Positions 17,921-26,849 are shown, counted from the first letter of the stretch. The stretch is DNA of 64,000 bases from Pseudomonas sp. FP2196 (GCF_030687715.1 NZ_CP117445.1:5604501-5668500), one strand, 5' to 3'. Translations and numbers: made by a program. Notes: generated by a model from the sequence alone, not told the origin.

Positions 17921-18055
17921 CTATTTCTTCCTAGGCTTTCCAGCGTCATCACGCTTATCGCGGACTTGGCCATCTTGATTCCGAGAGCGAGGTTGGACGC
18001 CACCTCCCGGCTTCGGAACTGTTACGTTTGGATTCAAAGGTCGTCTATCGGTCAT
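17921..18055 (-). CDS. Small Pro/Arg/Lys-rich protein
   Basis: 44 aa, begins MTDRRPLNPNV and ends GKPRKK. AAGGA lies 7 nt before the ATG. It is basic and disordered-looking, with a PKPGGGVQPR segment. It resembles short proteins I recall from Pseudomonas genomes but I cannot name a family. It lies between the lipoprotein remnant and the Cys/His protein. Confidence 0.4.
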   Translation of the reverse strand: MTDRRPLNPNVTVPKPGGGVQPRSRNQDGQVRDKRDDAGKPRKK

Positions 18056-18251
18056 GCTGTCATCCTTGTTTACCTACACGGTGAAAGATGGCTCAACCAT
18101 GAACATTTCTTGTGTCGCAGGCATCTCGAAAATCCACAGCGCCGTTGCTGAGCGTAGACCACGAGCACGGCGAGAGAAGAGGTTGTGTTCAAAATTGCTT
18201 GCCGTCGAATGAGCGATGCTAAAACTCTTCGCTTGGCGGGCAATGGAGCGC

Positions 18252-19184
18252 TCAGACCTTGGTTATCTGTGCCATCAAGACAAGGCTTAAGCTGAGTCGA
18301 TTCTTGGTAAAAGTCTTGTAGCGTCCTTCATTTGGCGCGGTCGTAGGAGGCGTGGTTGAAGCCTTCCACATTCCCAGCACAACGACCTCATCGTCATGCT
18401 CTATCCCTTTGAACCATGCTGTCTGACGAGACCAAATACTGACCTCGAGGCCCACGCCGTTGTCGGGCTTTTCGGAGTCCGCACGGTACTTGTTCATCCT
18501 GAGATTCAAGACATTCTTGTTTTTATCATCGCCCACACAGCGCCGAACACTTTTGACGTACCCATGGATGGCAATGGGATGCTGGGTGGTGTTTTGGGAT
18601 ACGGCATGGAACGCCTCCATGTGCCGTTCCGTTTCGAAATAGAACTGGCGCCAATTGACAACCGTATTGCCTTCAAACACGAGCTCTAAGTGCTGCTCAA
18701 CGTCGCTATCACTGGCGCACAGTGCTCGTAGTTTGAGGGCTCGCTTGGCAGAGTTGATATATGCAGGCAGTTTGCCAGGAGTAGATACATAGGTTTTGCT
18801 GGATCTGGCGTTGGAGCCGTCGCCATTTTGGTTTGTAGGTGCTGCGCCACCCTCCAGGGCCTCTTTGATCATTACCAGGCGCATACGATACTGATTACCT
18901 TTGACACTCTCGAGAAGGCCTTGCGACTCTTTGGCAATTTCCGAGATTTCCTCCTGCACTCCGTATTTGCAGTTGGCTGCATGCTCGCCACCAGGCAGAA
19001 GCCTGAAGTACGCAGAGACAAACACCGACTTGTCGTGTAGCTCTCGTGTGTAAGACGGATTGTGGGTCACGCCGATACTGCAAAACCGGCATTTGAGCGG
19101 CTCTGCCCCCATACCTTTTTGATACGTATCGGCTTGCCATTCACTGCCTGTGCGATCCAGAGCACTGCCCATCTTGATGCCCAT
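18252..19184 (-). CDS. Hypothetical protein with N-terminal Cys/His cluster
   Basis: 310 aa, AAAGGAG 5 nt before the ATG. Residues about 32-75 contain CRFC, several His and a later HAANC, a likely zinc site. The middle is helical and charged; the C-terminal 130 residues look beta-rich (GYVKSVRRC, EVSIWSRQ, DEVVVLGMWK). No family recognised. It is divergent from the Gabija-like pair, with 200 bp between the starts, so a shared promoter region is likely. Whether it belongs to that system is open. Confidence 0.55.
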   Translation of the reverse strand: MGIKMGSALDRTGSEWQADTYQKGMGAEPLKCRFCSIGVTHNPSYTRELHDKSVFVSAYFRLLPGGEHAANCKYGVQEEISEIAKESQGLLESVKGNQYRMRLVMIKEALEGGAAPTNQNGDGSNARSSKTYVSTPGKLPAYINSAKRALKLRALCASDSDVEQHLELVFEGNTVVNWRQFYFETERHMEAFHAVSQNTTQHPIAIHGYVKSVRRCVGDDKNKNVLNLRMNKYRADSEKPDNGVGLEVSIWSRQTAWFKGIEHDDEVVVLGMWKASTTPPTTAPNEGRYKTFTKNRLSLSLVLMAQITKV

Positions 19185-19384
19185 ACGAACTCCTTTCCTA
19201 TAGATAAATCTAGTCTACGCAAACTCGTTTTCGCTGCAACCGCAGTCATGAGGATTAAAGGCTTCGGTTCTTTTTCTGCCCATACTGTCGGGCACTTGAG
19301 TCCGGTGCATCCATGGTGTCTACTCGGAGCTTGCTCGATCTTTCCCTCTCGCTTCCGAGCGTCGTCGACACCACTGCCTAAAGG

Positions 19385-20995
19385 ATGATGGCCTTGATAA
19401 CCCAGATCAAGATTCGTGGTTACCGCATCTATCGAGACTTCACCCTAAGACCTAACGCTCGACTCAACATCCTCGTCGGTGGTAATGACGCGGGAAAATC
19501 AACCCTGATAGAAGCTATCGCCCTAGCGCTCAACGGGCGGATCGGCGGACGAGGCGTGCTAGAAGAGTTGAACCCTTACTGGTTCAACACCGACATGGTC
19601 GAAGAATTCGTGGCTCTGAGGAAGGCAGGAAAGAAAGTCGCCCTCCCTGAAATTTTGATCGAGCTCTATTTGGATAAGCGAGACGATCTGCAAGGGCTCT
19701 GCGGGGCAATCAACACCGATGTTCCGACTAACGCCTGTCCCGGCGTCTCCCTGAGAATCTTCCCAAACGAAGAGTATCGAGACATGCTCGACGAGTGGCT
19801 CAAGTCTCCGACTGCGCTGCTGCCCGTCGAATATTACACCTATGAGTGGCGGAGCTTCGCTGACCAAGAGCTTACCAGACGTCCCCGAGCCCTCTCAGTC
19901 GCTGTCATTGACTCCCGCACAGTGAGATCCACCAGCGGAGTTGACTACCATCTGCGCCAGATCCTCAGTGATCATCTCGAACCAAGCGAAAAGGCGTCAA
20001 TTTCGCTGAGCTACCGTGAGGTCAAAGCATCCATGACGGAGAGCGCTCTTTCAGACGTCAACACGCGCCTCGCATTGCTTGAAGCCTCCCTTGAGAATGA
20101 GCCTATGGCATTGGCCATGGATCAAAGCTCCAGATCGTCGTGGGAAGGCTCCGTGACCCCCCATGTAGATGATGTCCCATTTTCGATGGCGGGGCAGGGT
20201 CAGCAAGCAGCAATCAAAATATCGCTTGCGATGAAACGCCACTCAGCGAAGGCAAGCATAGTAATGATTGAGGAGCCGGAAAATCACCTCTCTCATACAA
20301 GCCTAGCTACGCTGTTGTCTCGCATTGAAGCATTGGCAACAGACCAGCAACAGCTTTTCATCTCAACTCATAGTACATATGTGCTGAACAGGCTTGGGCT
20401 TAATTCGTTGCTTCTTTTGAACCGCAACACGGCCTCCAAAATAACTGAACTGACGCCTGACACCGTTAGGTACTTTCAGCGATTACCAGGTTACGACACG
20501 CTAAGGATGGTTCTAGCCAAGAAAGTTGTGTTGGTAGAGGGGCCGTCCGACGAGATCATTTTCGAACGAGTTTTTAAGGATAAATATCGGATTACACCAA
20601 TGGCGTCTGGCATTGACGTCATCAGCATGCGAGGACTTGCACTGGCTCGATGTTTGGAGCTTTGTGCCGCTATCAACAAACAGGTCGCTGTGATGCGCGA
20701 CAACGACGGAGTAGAGCCAGTTAAGCTGAGAGAACCAGTGGAGAAATGGCTCGATGGCACTCGGCGAGAGTTATTTATCGGCGACGTTAGTGACGGTAAG
20801 ACGCTCGAGCCTCAGCTGATTCATCATAATGGTGAAAAAAGGTTGCGAACGATTCTGGGTATTACTGTTGCAGCCGACCTTGAGACTTGGATGATACGAG
20901 AGAAGACCGAGGGGGCTTTGAGAATCGCTGAGTCCACTGATGCATTGATCCCTCCAGCGTATATGGAAGCCGCAGCGAAGTTTATCCATGGCTAA
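19385..20995 (+). CDS. Gabija GajA-like OLD-family endonuclease/ATPase
   Basis: 536 aa. Residues 1-350 form the ATPase: Walker A GGNDAGKST with Lys38, Walker B VMIEEPENHL and the STHST switch. Residues about 380-500 form the Toprim domain: VVLVEGPSDE with its Glu, then MRDNDG. This domain order plus a UvrD-like helicase immediately downstream (8-nt overlap) defines class 2 OLD proteins, of which GajA of the Gabija anti-phage system is the known example. ATG 19388 is an equally possible start. It would nick phage DNA when nucleotide is depleted, by analogy. Confidence 0.8.
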   Translation: MMALITQIKIRGYRIYRDFTLRPNARLNILVGGNDAGKSTLIEAIALALNGRIGGRGVLEELNPYWFNTDMVEEFVALRKAGKKVALPEILIELYLDKRDDLQGLCGAINTDVPTNACPGVSLRIFPNEEYRDMLDEWLKSPTALLPVEYYTYEWRSFADQELTRRPRALSVAVIDSRTVRSTSGVDYHLRQILSDHLEPSEKASISLSYREVKASMTESALSDVNTRLALLEASLENEPMALAMDQSSRSSWEGSVTPHVDDVPFSMAGQGQQAAIKISLAMKRHSAKASIVMIEEPENHLSHTSLATLLSRIEALATDQQQLFISTHSTYVLNRLGLNSLLLLNRNTASKITELTPDTVRYFQRLPGYDTLRMVLAKKVVLVEGPSDEIIFERVFKDKYRITPMASGIDVISMRGLALARCLELCAAINKQVAVMRDNDGVEPVKLREPVEKWLDGTRRELFIGDVSDGKTLEPQLIHHNGEKRLRTILGITVAADLETWMIREKTEGALRIAESTDALIPPAYMEAAAKFIHG

Positions 20996-22058
20996 CCATT
21001 TGACCTTAGCCGTTGCCGGAGGAAGGAAAACTCAGGGGCTCGTGGAACACTGCAAATCTCTGCCAATTGACCGTCGAGTGTTAGTCGTCACCTTTACGCA
21101 AACCAACCAGCTGGAGCTCCGCCATCGACTCGCCTCCCAAGCCGGCGACTTGCAGAACTTAGAGGTGATGGGATGGTACACATTCCTACTTCGCCATTTC
21201 GCCAAGCCGTTCCTACCATTCATTTTAGCTAGCGAAAGGGTTGGCGGATTCGACTTTGAAGGAAGGCCCTACTTCAAAGCGGTCGGCAAGGCCAGGTATA
21301 TGAATCGAAAAAACGAGGTCTATGCCTCCGAGTTGGGAAGGCTTGCTTTCGAAGTAATGCAGTCCAGTGGTGGTGTGCTCATGCACCGACTCGAGTGTCT
21401 CTATGACGAGATTCTCTTTGATGAGGTGCAGGATCTAAGTGGCTACGATTGGGAAATAGTCCACCAGCTACTTTTGTCCAAAATAGATGTTCGAATGGTG
21501 GGTGACGTCCGGCAGTCTGTTTTGTCCACCAACCCTCGTGGTCAGAAGAATAAAAAATATGCGTACGCCGCTGCGATTGAATGGTTCCGGGATCGCGAAA
21601 CCTCGGGGTTATTGCGCATCAACTACTCGTCGGTCACGCACAGATGCAGAGCCGAAATCGCAACTTTCTCAGACTCAATATTTGATGCCTCGTGGGGGTT
21701 TCCGGAAACCACCTCTGAGAACACTGTCTGCACGGGACATGATGGTGTTTTCCTCGTCAGCAGGAAACATGTCGACGATTACGTTGCAAGGTTTCAACCC
21801 CAATCTCTGAGGCACTCCATCAGCTCCGGTAAGGAATACTCACTGGATTTCCTAAATTTTAAGGTGTCGAAAGGTGCGACCTATGAGCGTGTCCTCATCG
21901 TGCCTACGGTGAATATAGAAAGCTTCCTAAAAAAAGGAATTCATTTGGAAGCAACCTCTGCGGCATCTTTCTACGTCGCAGTAACGAGGGCCAAGCAAAG
22001 TGTGGCAATTATCGTTGATCAGCCCGGTGACTCGACGCTGCCTTATTGGCATCCATAA
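20988..22058 (+). CDS. Gabija GajB-like short UvrD helicase
   Basis: 356 aa, shorter than the roughly 490 aa of the characterised GajB. Motifs in order: Walker A variant AVAGGRKTQ, Ia TFTQTNQLE, II FDEVQD, III MVGDVRQS, IV INYSS, V KVSKGATYE and VI VAVTRAKQS. The Walker A has Arg in place of the usual Gly before Lys. It overlaps the OLD gene by 8 nt, so the two are translated together. It would partner the nuclease as the sensor or motor. Confidence 0.8.
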   Translation: MANHLTLAVAGGRKTQGLVEHCKSLPIDRRVLVVTFTQTNQLELRHRLASQAGDLQNLEVMGWYTFLLRHFAKPFLPFILASERVGGFDFEGRPYFKAVGKARYMNRKNEVYASELGRLAFEVMQSSGGVLMHRLECLYDEILFDEVQDLSGYDWEIVHQLLLSKIDVRMVGDVRQSVLSTNPRGQKNKKYAYAAAIEWFRDRETSGLLRINYSSVTHRCRAEIATFSDSIFDASWGFPETTSENTVCTGHDGVFLVSRKHVDDYVARFQPQSLRHSISSGKEYSLDFLNFKVSKGATYERVLIVPTVNIESFLKKGIHLEATSAASFYVAVTRAKQSVAIIVDQPGDSTLPYWHP

Positions 22059-22139
22059 TTTCGGTGGAGAGCCTTAGCTGGCGGTATCAGAGTCCGCTTT
22101 GAATGGCCAGCGTGTAGGCTGGCCACCACCATGTCAGTG

Positions 22140-22961
22140 TTAGACGTCCGGCAGAATGTCGTCGAAGAAATTCGCGTGCAACTCGTACTCTAAAGAGCCG
22201 AATCGCGCGATCAGGCCTGCTCTTAACTCACCCTCGGCTGCGGGTTCAAAATTGATCCAGTAATTGTAAACGAGGCCCTCATCCGATTCGTTGGCCGTGA
22301 CCTCCGAATCGGCCAGAAGCTCTGCGTCGTCGAGAGAAATTTCCAGCTCATTCGCCAGGGCCTGGGCCATGGTTTTGCGGTTGCCGCGTTCAGCTTCTTC
22401 GACTTGGGCCCAGTGCTCCCATTCAGATCTACGGTCGCGATCAGCATCAGACTCACTGCTGGAGATGACCACGCCTTCGTCAGCAAGTAGCCATATACCA
22501 TCACGGCGTAGCAATTCGACCGTGGCTTTGAGATAGAACGCTGCACCGTGATACATCCTCTCCTGATCTTGCTGCCCCTGGTAGGTCAGGGAAACTTCTA
22601 AAGTAAGCTTCCCGGTTGCGTCGCTGTAGTCAGCGGTTTCAACTTCAAGAGCACCAATAGTGAATCCACTTGCATTGGTATCCGCAATCGCGCCGGAGAG
22701 CTGATCCTCCAGTTCCAGATCCAGGTCGGCGTAGACATCATCCTCATTGATCGCTTGGGGAAAGTCTTTGATCCCAAACACAGCCACCATCAGACGCGGA
22801 TCCTTGGGGTTCCGTTGGGCGATTACAGAGAGCTCATGGTAATCAGCGAAGCCTGCTTTCTGCGCCAGGGTTTCTTGAGCGACAGAAAGCTTCATGCCCT
22901 GATCACGAGCAAGCTGTTTAGCTTGGGATTTGAAGATGTTTAGCCGGGAAAAATCAGACAT
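22140..22961 (-). CDS. Hypothetical acidic protein with plasmid-type N-terminal helical domain
   Basis: 273 aa with AGGA 9 nt before the ATG. The first 50 residues (KSQAKQLARDQ, then LAQKAGFADYHEL) match a short helical domain common at the start of proteins on plasmids and islands. The rest is strongly acidic and beta-rich with no known motif. It is convergent with the helicase gene. Function unknown. Confidence 0.55.
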   Translation of the reverse strand: MSDFSRLNIFKSQAKQLARDQGMKLSVAQETLAQKAGFADYHELSVIAQRNPKDPRLMVAVFGIKDFPQAINEDDVYADLDLELEDQLSGAIADTNASGFTIGALEVETADYSDATGKLTLEVSLTYQGQQDQERMYHGAAFYLKATVELLRRDGIWLLADEGVVISSSESDADRDRRSEWEHWAQVEEAERGNRKTMAQALANELEISLDDAELLADSEVTANESDEGLVYNYWINFEPAAEGELRAGLIARFGSLEYELHANFFDDILPDV

Positions 22962-23667
22962 GGCAAAGGTTCCTAAATCTACGACGCTTAGGTGTCCGAT
23001 TGCCTGTTCACCGGGCAGCGTCTGGTTAGGGACATGCCGATGTAAAACTGAAGGGTGTCACAGATGGGCTATTGCTTCGCGAAACAGGCGCCAGGCGACC
23101 ATCACCGCCTAGCGTGATCATAGGTCACAGGAAATAGCCCCGCAATACCCCGCTGACGGATAAAACCAAACCAGAACTAAGGAAGAAATGACGCCACTGG
23201 ATTGTCACTTTTAAACGCTGAGGGTGGCTGTTCTATAGGGAACAGGGACATGCGAAAGGAGTGTATTTCAAAATATTTCAAGGGAGAAACGTCGTATCCC
23301 GCGATTTAGAAGGGCTGGGCATACATACAGGGGCGAAATGGATCCAACCACTGATTTGCGCACAAGTTATCCACAGGCTTGTTACCTTGCAATGTCATTT
23401 TGACCCCATTATCTTGTAGGTCATCTCTACAACAGCACTACATGTTGTGTTTTTGGCGAGAGGCTTAGGTTTCAGTGAACACAGCGGGTATGCGTGCAAA
23501 GTTTGGACGCCGAGCACACATACCCGCCAATCCCTGAGCCAATGCGGACACTGGTGGGACGCGCATTAGAGAAAAACCGACTTTGGATGTCAACCATTCA
23601 GCTCGGCTTTCCGCTCAAGGGTTGCTCCTGCCTACTCGATTTTTTCTAGATACAGGAGCACCTAATC
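22962..23667. other. 706-bp stretch without a gene, upstream of the small-protein/CBASS cluster
   Basis: No ORF with a ribosome binding site is supported here. It contains an inverted repeat with 14-nt arms at 23484-23497 and 23514-23527 (13 of 14 positions pair, 16-nt loop) and one DnaA-box-like TTATCCACA at 23367-23375. It could hold promoters or an RNA gene. Confidence 0.4.
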
Positions 23668-23922
23668 GTGCCGAAAAATCCTAAACAAACATCGTCTCCC
23701 GTGGCCAGCTTGGCCTCCAAAATCCTGCGTAGTGATAGCTCCTCGGCCATCCAGAAGGAATTGGCAGGGTCGGCCATGTCTCAAGCTTCGACCGGCAAGC
23801 AAACCGGTGCCGATATGGAGACTAAAGCCAGTCATGTCCTCGATAGCAACAAGTACAACGCCACCACCAAGACCCTAGCGGCCTCGGTACTCGCCCAATC
23901 GAACAAAGAGCGGGGTGAGTAA
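23668..23922 (+). CDS. Small Ser/Ala-rich protein of defence-island type
   Basis: 84 aa, GTG start with AGGAG upstream. Low complexity: Ser, Ala, Lys and Gln with a GKQTGADMETKA segment and an ending NKERGE. I recall similar short proteins paired with the family of the next gene in island regions of enterobacteria and pseudomonads, but no function. The next gene begins 2 nt after its stop. Confidence 0.55.
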   Translation: MPKNPKQTSSPVASLASKILRSDSSSAIQKELAGSAMSQASTGKQTGADMETKASHVLDSNKYNATTKTLAASVLAQSNKERGE

Positions 23923-23924
23923 AA

Positions 23925-24131
23925 ATGGCTCAGTATTTCGTGAACCGCAATGCACAGACCAATGGTGACCACGAGGTGCATACCAGTACGTGCATCTATT
24001 TGCCGGCACTCCATAACCGCCTTGATCTTGGCTATCACACAACCTGTGTGACCGCTGTTCGCCAGGCTCGCAACACCTACCGGCAATCGAACGGATGCCG
24101 GACGTGCTCCTCGGTATGTCATACCCAGTAG
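23925..24131 (+). CDS. Small Cys/His protein, partner of the preceding gene
   Basis: 68 aa, 2 nt after its partner. It begins AQYFVNRNAQ, then GDHEVHTSTC, and ends GCRTCSSVCHTQ, so several Cys and His could bind a metal. Short proteins with this opening and ending recur in mobile regions; I know no assigned role. It lies 95 nt upstream of the CBASS effector gene. Confidence 0.6.
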   Translation: MAQYFVNRNAQTNGDHEVHTSTCIYLPALHNRLDLGYHTTCVTAVRQARNTYRQSNGCRTCSSVCHTQ

Positions 24132-24226
24132 TTTTTAAATTCTCATCGGGCGCGGGCAGCTTTGATGCTGCCCCTCTTTAAAGTTGATTGGACTCCCGGC
24201 ATTAAGTCGATTGAAGGTCGCTTTTG

Positions 24227-24871
24227 ATGATTCACGATCATGAATACAGCCTATTGGGCGGGGTCAATCGAGCTTTGATTGGCCGGTATCTGACACTACT
24301 AGCAAGCGCGATTTCCGGCATTGCGGTTTTTTTGCTGCTATCAGCTGAAGATTTGGCTAAAAAGTATAATCTGCCTGTAAATCTTCCACCGACAGCCCTG
24401 TCGCTAATTGGAGCAGGTATCGTCTTTGCCTTGCTATACGCTTTATTCAATAAGACGGTTTGGAAATGGCGTTGGGCAGTCAAATATCTAAAAGTCCCTG
24501 ACCTGTCGGGAGAGTGGCACTGCACTGGAACGACACTGGACATCGGAGGAAATCCGATTCGCAGCTGGGAAGCAGATGTATATATCTGCCAAACCTGGGA
24601 CAAGATCAGAGTGCGTTTGAAGACTCACCAATCGGGCTCAAACAGTATCACTGCGGCTTTGGTTCACGATGAGGCTGACGGATACCGCCTTCTTTATAAC
24701 TATCAAAATGATCCTAATCCCGGCGAGCCTGAGCTTCGAGGACACGTCGGCAGTGCAAATCTATTATTTACCAAGTTATTAGATAGCGCACAGGGTGACT
24801 ATTTTAACGGTTACGGTCGGCCCACCTATGGGCGAATAGAGCTGAGGAGAAAGAATGAGCACGTCAATTAA
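24227..24871 (+). CDS. CBASS effector, two-TM beta-rich (Cap15-type)
   Basis: 214 aa from ATG 24227 (GAAGG 9 nt upstream). Two membrane helices at about 18-38 and 58-76 are followed by a beta-rich domain starting PDLSGEWHCTG. This two-TM plus beta-barrel layout is that of the SMODS-associated 2TM-beta effectors, named Cap15, which bind a cyclic nucleotide and disrupt the inner membrane. It overlaps the nucleotidyltransferase gene by 17 nt, which fixes the assignment. Confidence 0.75.
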   Translation: MIHDHEYSLLGGVNRALIGRYLTLLASAISGIAVFLLLSAEDLAKKYNLPVNLPPTALSLIGAGIVFALLYALFNKTVWKWRWAVKYLKVPDLSGEWHCTGTTLDIGGNPIRSWEADVYICQTWDKIRVRLKTHQSGSNSITAALVHDEADGYRLLYNYQNDPNPGEPELRGHVGSANLLFTKLLDSAQGDYFNGYGRPTYGRIELRRKNEHVN

Positions 24872-25982
24872 TGATCGAATTAACCGTCTACGCTCTAGAC
24901 GCTCAGGGCTAGATAGATCCTCTGTAATCGCAATGGATGCGAAGGATTTCATCGTAAACCGAAGCCTCACAAAAGAGGCGTGGGAACATAGGGTTAAAGA
25001 CAAGCCGAATACAACTTTTGCTTTAGGAGCGATGCAGGAGGTAGATCCTACCTACACCCGCATCAGCATCGAAACCGCAGAACGGGTTAGCAACCAGTTG
25101 TCGAAGAGGACAAGCGGCAGTCTCGAATTCGAGCTACAGGGATCAGTACCACTGAATGTCCATATTCGAGGGGTCAGTGATGTTGATCTTTTAGCAATAG
25201 AAGCTGACTTTCATACCTATGATGCGCGTGGGTACATGAGTACATCGGGTCAGTACCGCTCACCGACCTCACGCACTTCAGTTGGGGTGTTAACCGCTCG
25301 CAGGGGCGAAATTAGTAAAGCTCTTCGTGATGCGTTTCCCGCTGCGACGATTGACACTTCTGGCTCTAAGGCCATCAAATTGCAAGGAGGGTCATTAGCA
25401 CGTCCAGTAGACGTCGTGCCTTCCCACTGGCATGACACTATCACTTACCAAGCCTCTGGTCAGAAACATGACCGCGCTGTCACTATTCTAGATTCGCATA
25501 AAAGTACCACGATTGAAAACTGGCCTTTCCTGCACATCAAAAAGGTACGAGAACGATGTGAAACCACAGGTGGTGGACTCCGCAAATCAATAAGGTTATG
25601 TAAAAACATAAAGGCAGAGCTCGAGGCAGAGGGAAAACCTGTAACGATCTCAAGCTTTGATATTGCCTCAATAATGTACCATGCCAACATGCATAGCCTC
25701 TCCGCTGGTGCCTACTACGAATTAGCGATATTGGCCGAGACCCAAAGATATCTGGATTATTTGTGGAACAACAAGGAAGAAGCGAGGAGATTAGTAGTAC
25801 CTGATGGCTCCCGTTTTATCTTTAATACCGAGGACAAGTTCAATGGCTTGCTGCATCTATCCGTAGCAATGGACAGTCTCCTCCGAGAGGTAGCCAAAGA
25901 GCAAAACTACCTTCTAAGCTTATCCGATAAACCTTTGCTGGATGCCAGCAGGGTAGCTGTAACCAACGCGATCATTTTTTAA
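24855..25982 (+). CDS. CBASS CD-NTase (cGAS/DncV-like nucleotidyltransferase)
   Basis: 375 aa with GGAGA just before the ATG. The polymerase-beta-type core is clear: Gly96-Ser97, then SDVDLL with Asp109 and Asp111, and Asp186 in RPVDVVP as the third acid. The C-terminal 180 residues are a helical domain as in CD-NTases. It makes a cyclic oligonucleotide on phage infection to activate the overlapping membrane effector. No Cap2/Cap3 or HORMA/TRIP13 genes are nearby, so this is a minimal type I system. The nucleotide product cannot be told from sequence. Confidence 0.8.
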   Translation: MSTSINDRINRLRSRRSGLDRSSVIAMDAKDFIVNRSLTKEAWEHRVKDKPNTTFALGAMQEVDPTYTRISIETAERVSNQLSKRTSGSLEFELQGSVPLNVHIRGVSDVDLLAIEADFHTYDARGYMSTSGQYRSPTSRTSVGVLTARRGEISKALRDAFPAATIDTSGSKAIKLQGGSLARPVDVVPSHWHDTITYQASGQKHDRAVTILDSHKSTTIENWPFLHIKKVRERCETTGGGLRKSIRLCKNIKAELEAEGKPVTISSFDIASIMYHANMHSLSAGAYYELAILAETQRYLDYLWNNKEEARRLVVPDGSRFIFNTEDKFNGLLHLSVAMDSLLREVAKEQNYLLSLSDKPLLDASRVAVTNAIIF

Positions 25983-26306
25983 AGGTTGCGTGCAGCGCTT
26001 AGAGCCCCGTACAGAGACCAATTGAGCAGGGGGCAGACTGCCATGTCTATGACTTATCCGCTGGCAACCAGTCATTGATTAAGGTAGGGATTTTTGTATG
26101 ACCACTTGGGTTCCAGTGCATGGTTGGCGACATCGGCGATGAAGCGCTGGGTTCCATTCGACTGCGGCTGATGAATTTCAGGCGGTGCTTCCCATGACAA
26201 TACTAGGATATTCCCAGTCCGCTCCGAAGGGCGCCTGCTGGACAAGATCGAATACGTCGCGTTGTAGGTGCAACAGATATCTGAAATCCGGGATGAGATG
26301 ACAGCC

Positions 26307-26338
26307 TTTCAAATACCACACCAAGGTGGTATTTGAAA
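26307..26338. repeat. 13-bp perfect inverted repeat near the island end
   Basis: Arms TTTCAAATACCAC (26307-26319) and its exact complement (26326-26338) with a 6-nt centre. It lies 112 bp inside the putative attachment site. It could be a recombinase arm site, an operator or a terminator-like hairpin without a T-run. Confidence 0.6.
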
Positions 26339-26449
26339 TACGGTTCCACAGAGTTTTTCATATTACTAAAAACGCCAATTTTCCTAGGGATTACAGACCA
26401 AAAAACCGGACGGACAGTATCCAATCCTGAAATCTACGTACCACATAAT

Positions 26450-26473
26450 GGTTCAAGTCCGTGTGGGCCCACC
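26450..26473 (+). other. tRNA 3'-end fragment, putative attR of the island
   Basis: The bases read as the end of a T arm and acceptor stem: GGTTCAAGTCC, then GTGTGGGCCC, then ACCA. Upstream sequence does not form the rest of a tRNA. An acceptor GGGCCCA and TTCAAGTCC recall a tRNA-Ile(CAU)-type gene, but identity is not certain. Integration into a tRNA 3' end leaves such a fragment at the far end and an intact tRNA next to the integrase, here left of the window. Confidence 0.6.
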
Positions 26474-26481
26474 AAATTTGA

Positions 26482-26506
26482 AAGCCGCGCTTAATGCGCG
26501 GCTTTT
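26482..26506 (+). terminator. Rho-independent terminator after the tRNA fragment
   Basis: Stem AAGCCGCGC / GCGCGGCTT with a TTAAT loop and a following T-run. It is the kind of terminator found behind Pseudomonas tRNA genes, and is probably the original one of the target tRNA. Confidence 0.75.
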
Positions 26507-26849
26507 TCTTGGGTGATGGTTTGATACGGTTCGACTTCGCAGGACGACTTCCGCGAAGACTGTAGGCAAGTTCCGAAGCTGTGGTTTGAGGCGGTTTGGA
26601 GCCTGTTGGGCTTTTCTTTGACGGGATACTCTCAAGACGTCGCTGCTCATCAGCGGCCGGGCTTGGAAACCCGATGAAATCGAAACCGACAGCATCCAGA
26701 CTTGTGATCAAAGTTATGGCGGCTGTGCGTGGGACGTCCTCGGACGTGCCGGTTTCATTGGTTCGGTTTCCCGGTTTCCAACCTGCGCACAGCTGTCACC
26801 CATATCAATGGAAGAGATTGTGGCGGCTCCTCACACCAGGAGTAAGACT

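Larger units (their letters stand above)
25983..26849. other. Right island border region, no supported gene
   Basis: 867 bp from the CBASS stop to the DUF3077-like gene. It holds the inverted repeat at 26307-26338, the tRNA 3' end at 26450-26473 and its terminator. Short frames here lack ribosome binding sites or recognisable protein. Confidence 0.5.

Noticed and set aside
26391..26711. 106-aa minus-strand ORF across the tRNA fragment
   Set aside because: No ribosome binding site and it reads through the attachment site and terminator.
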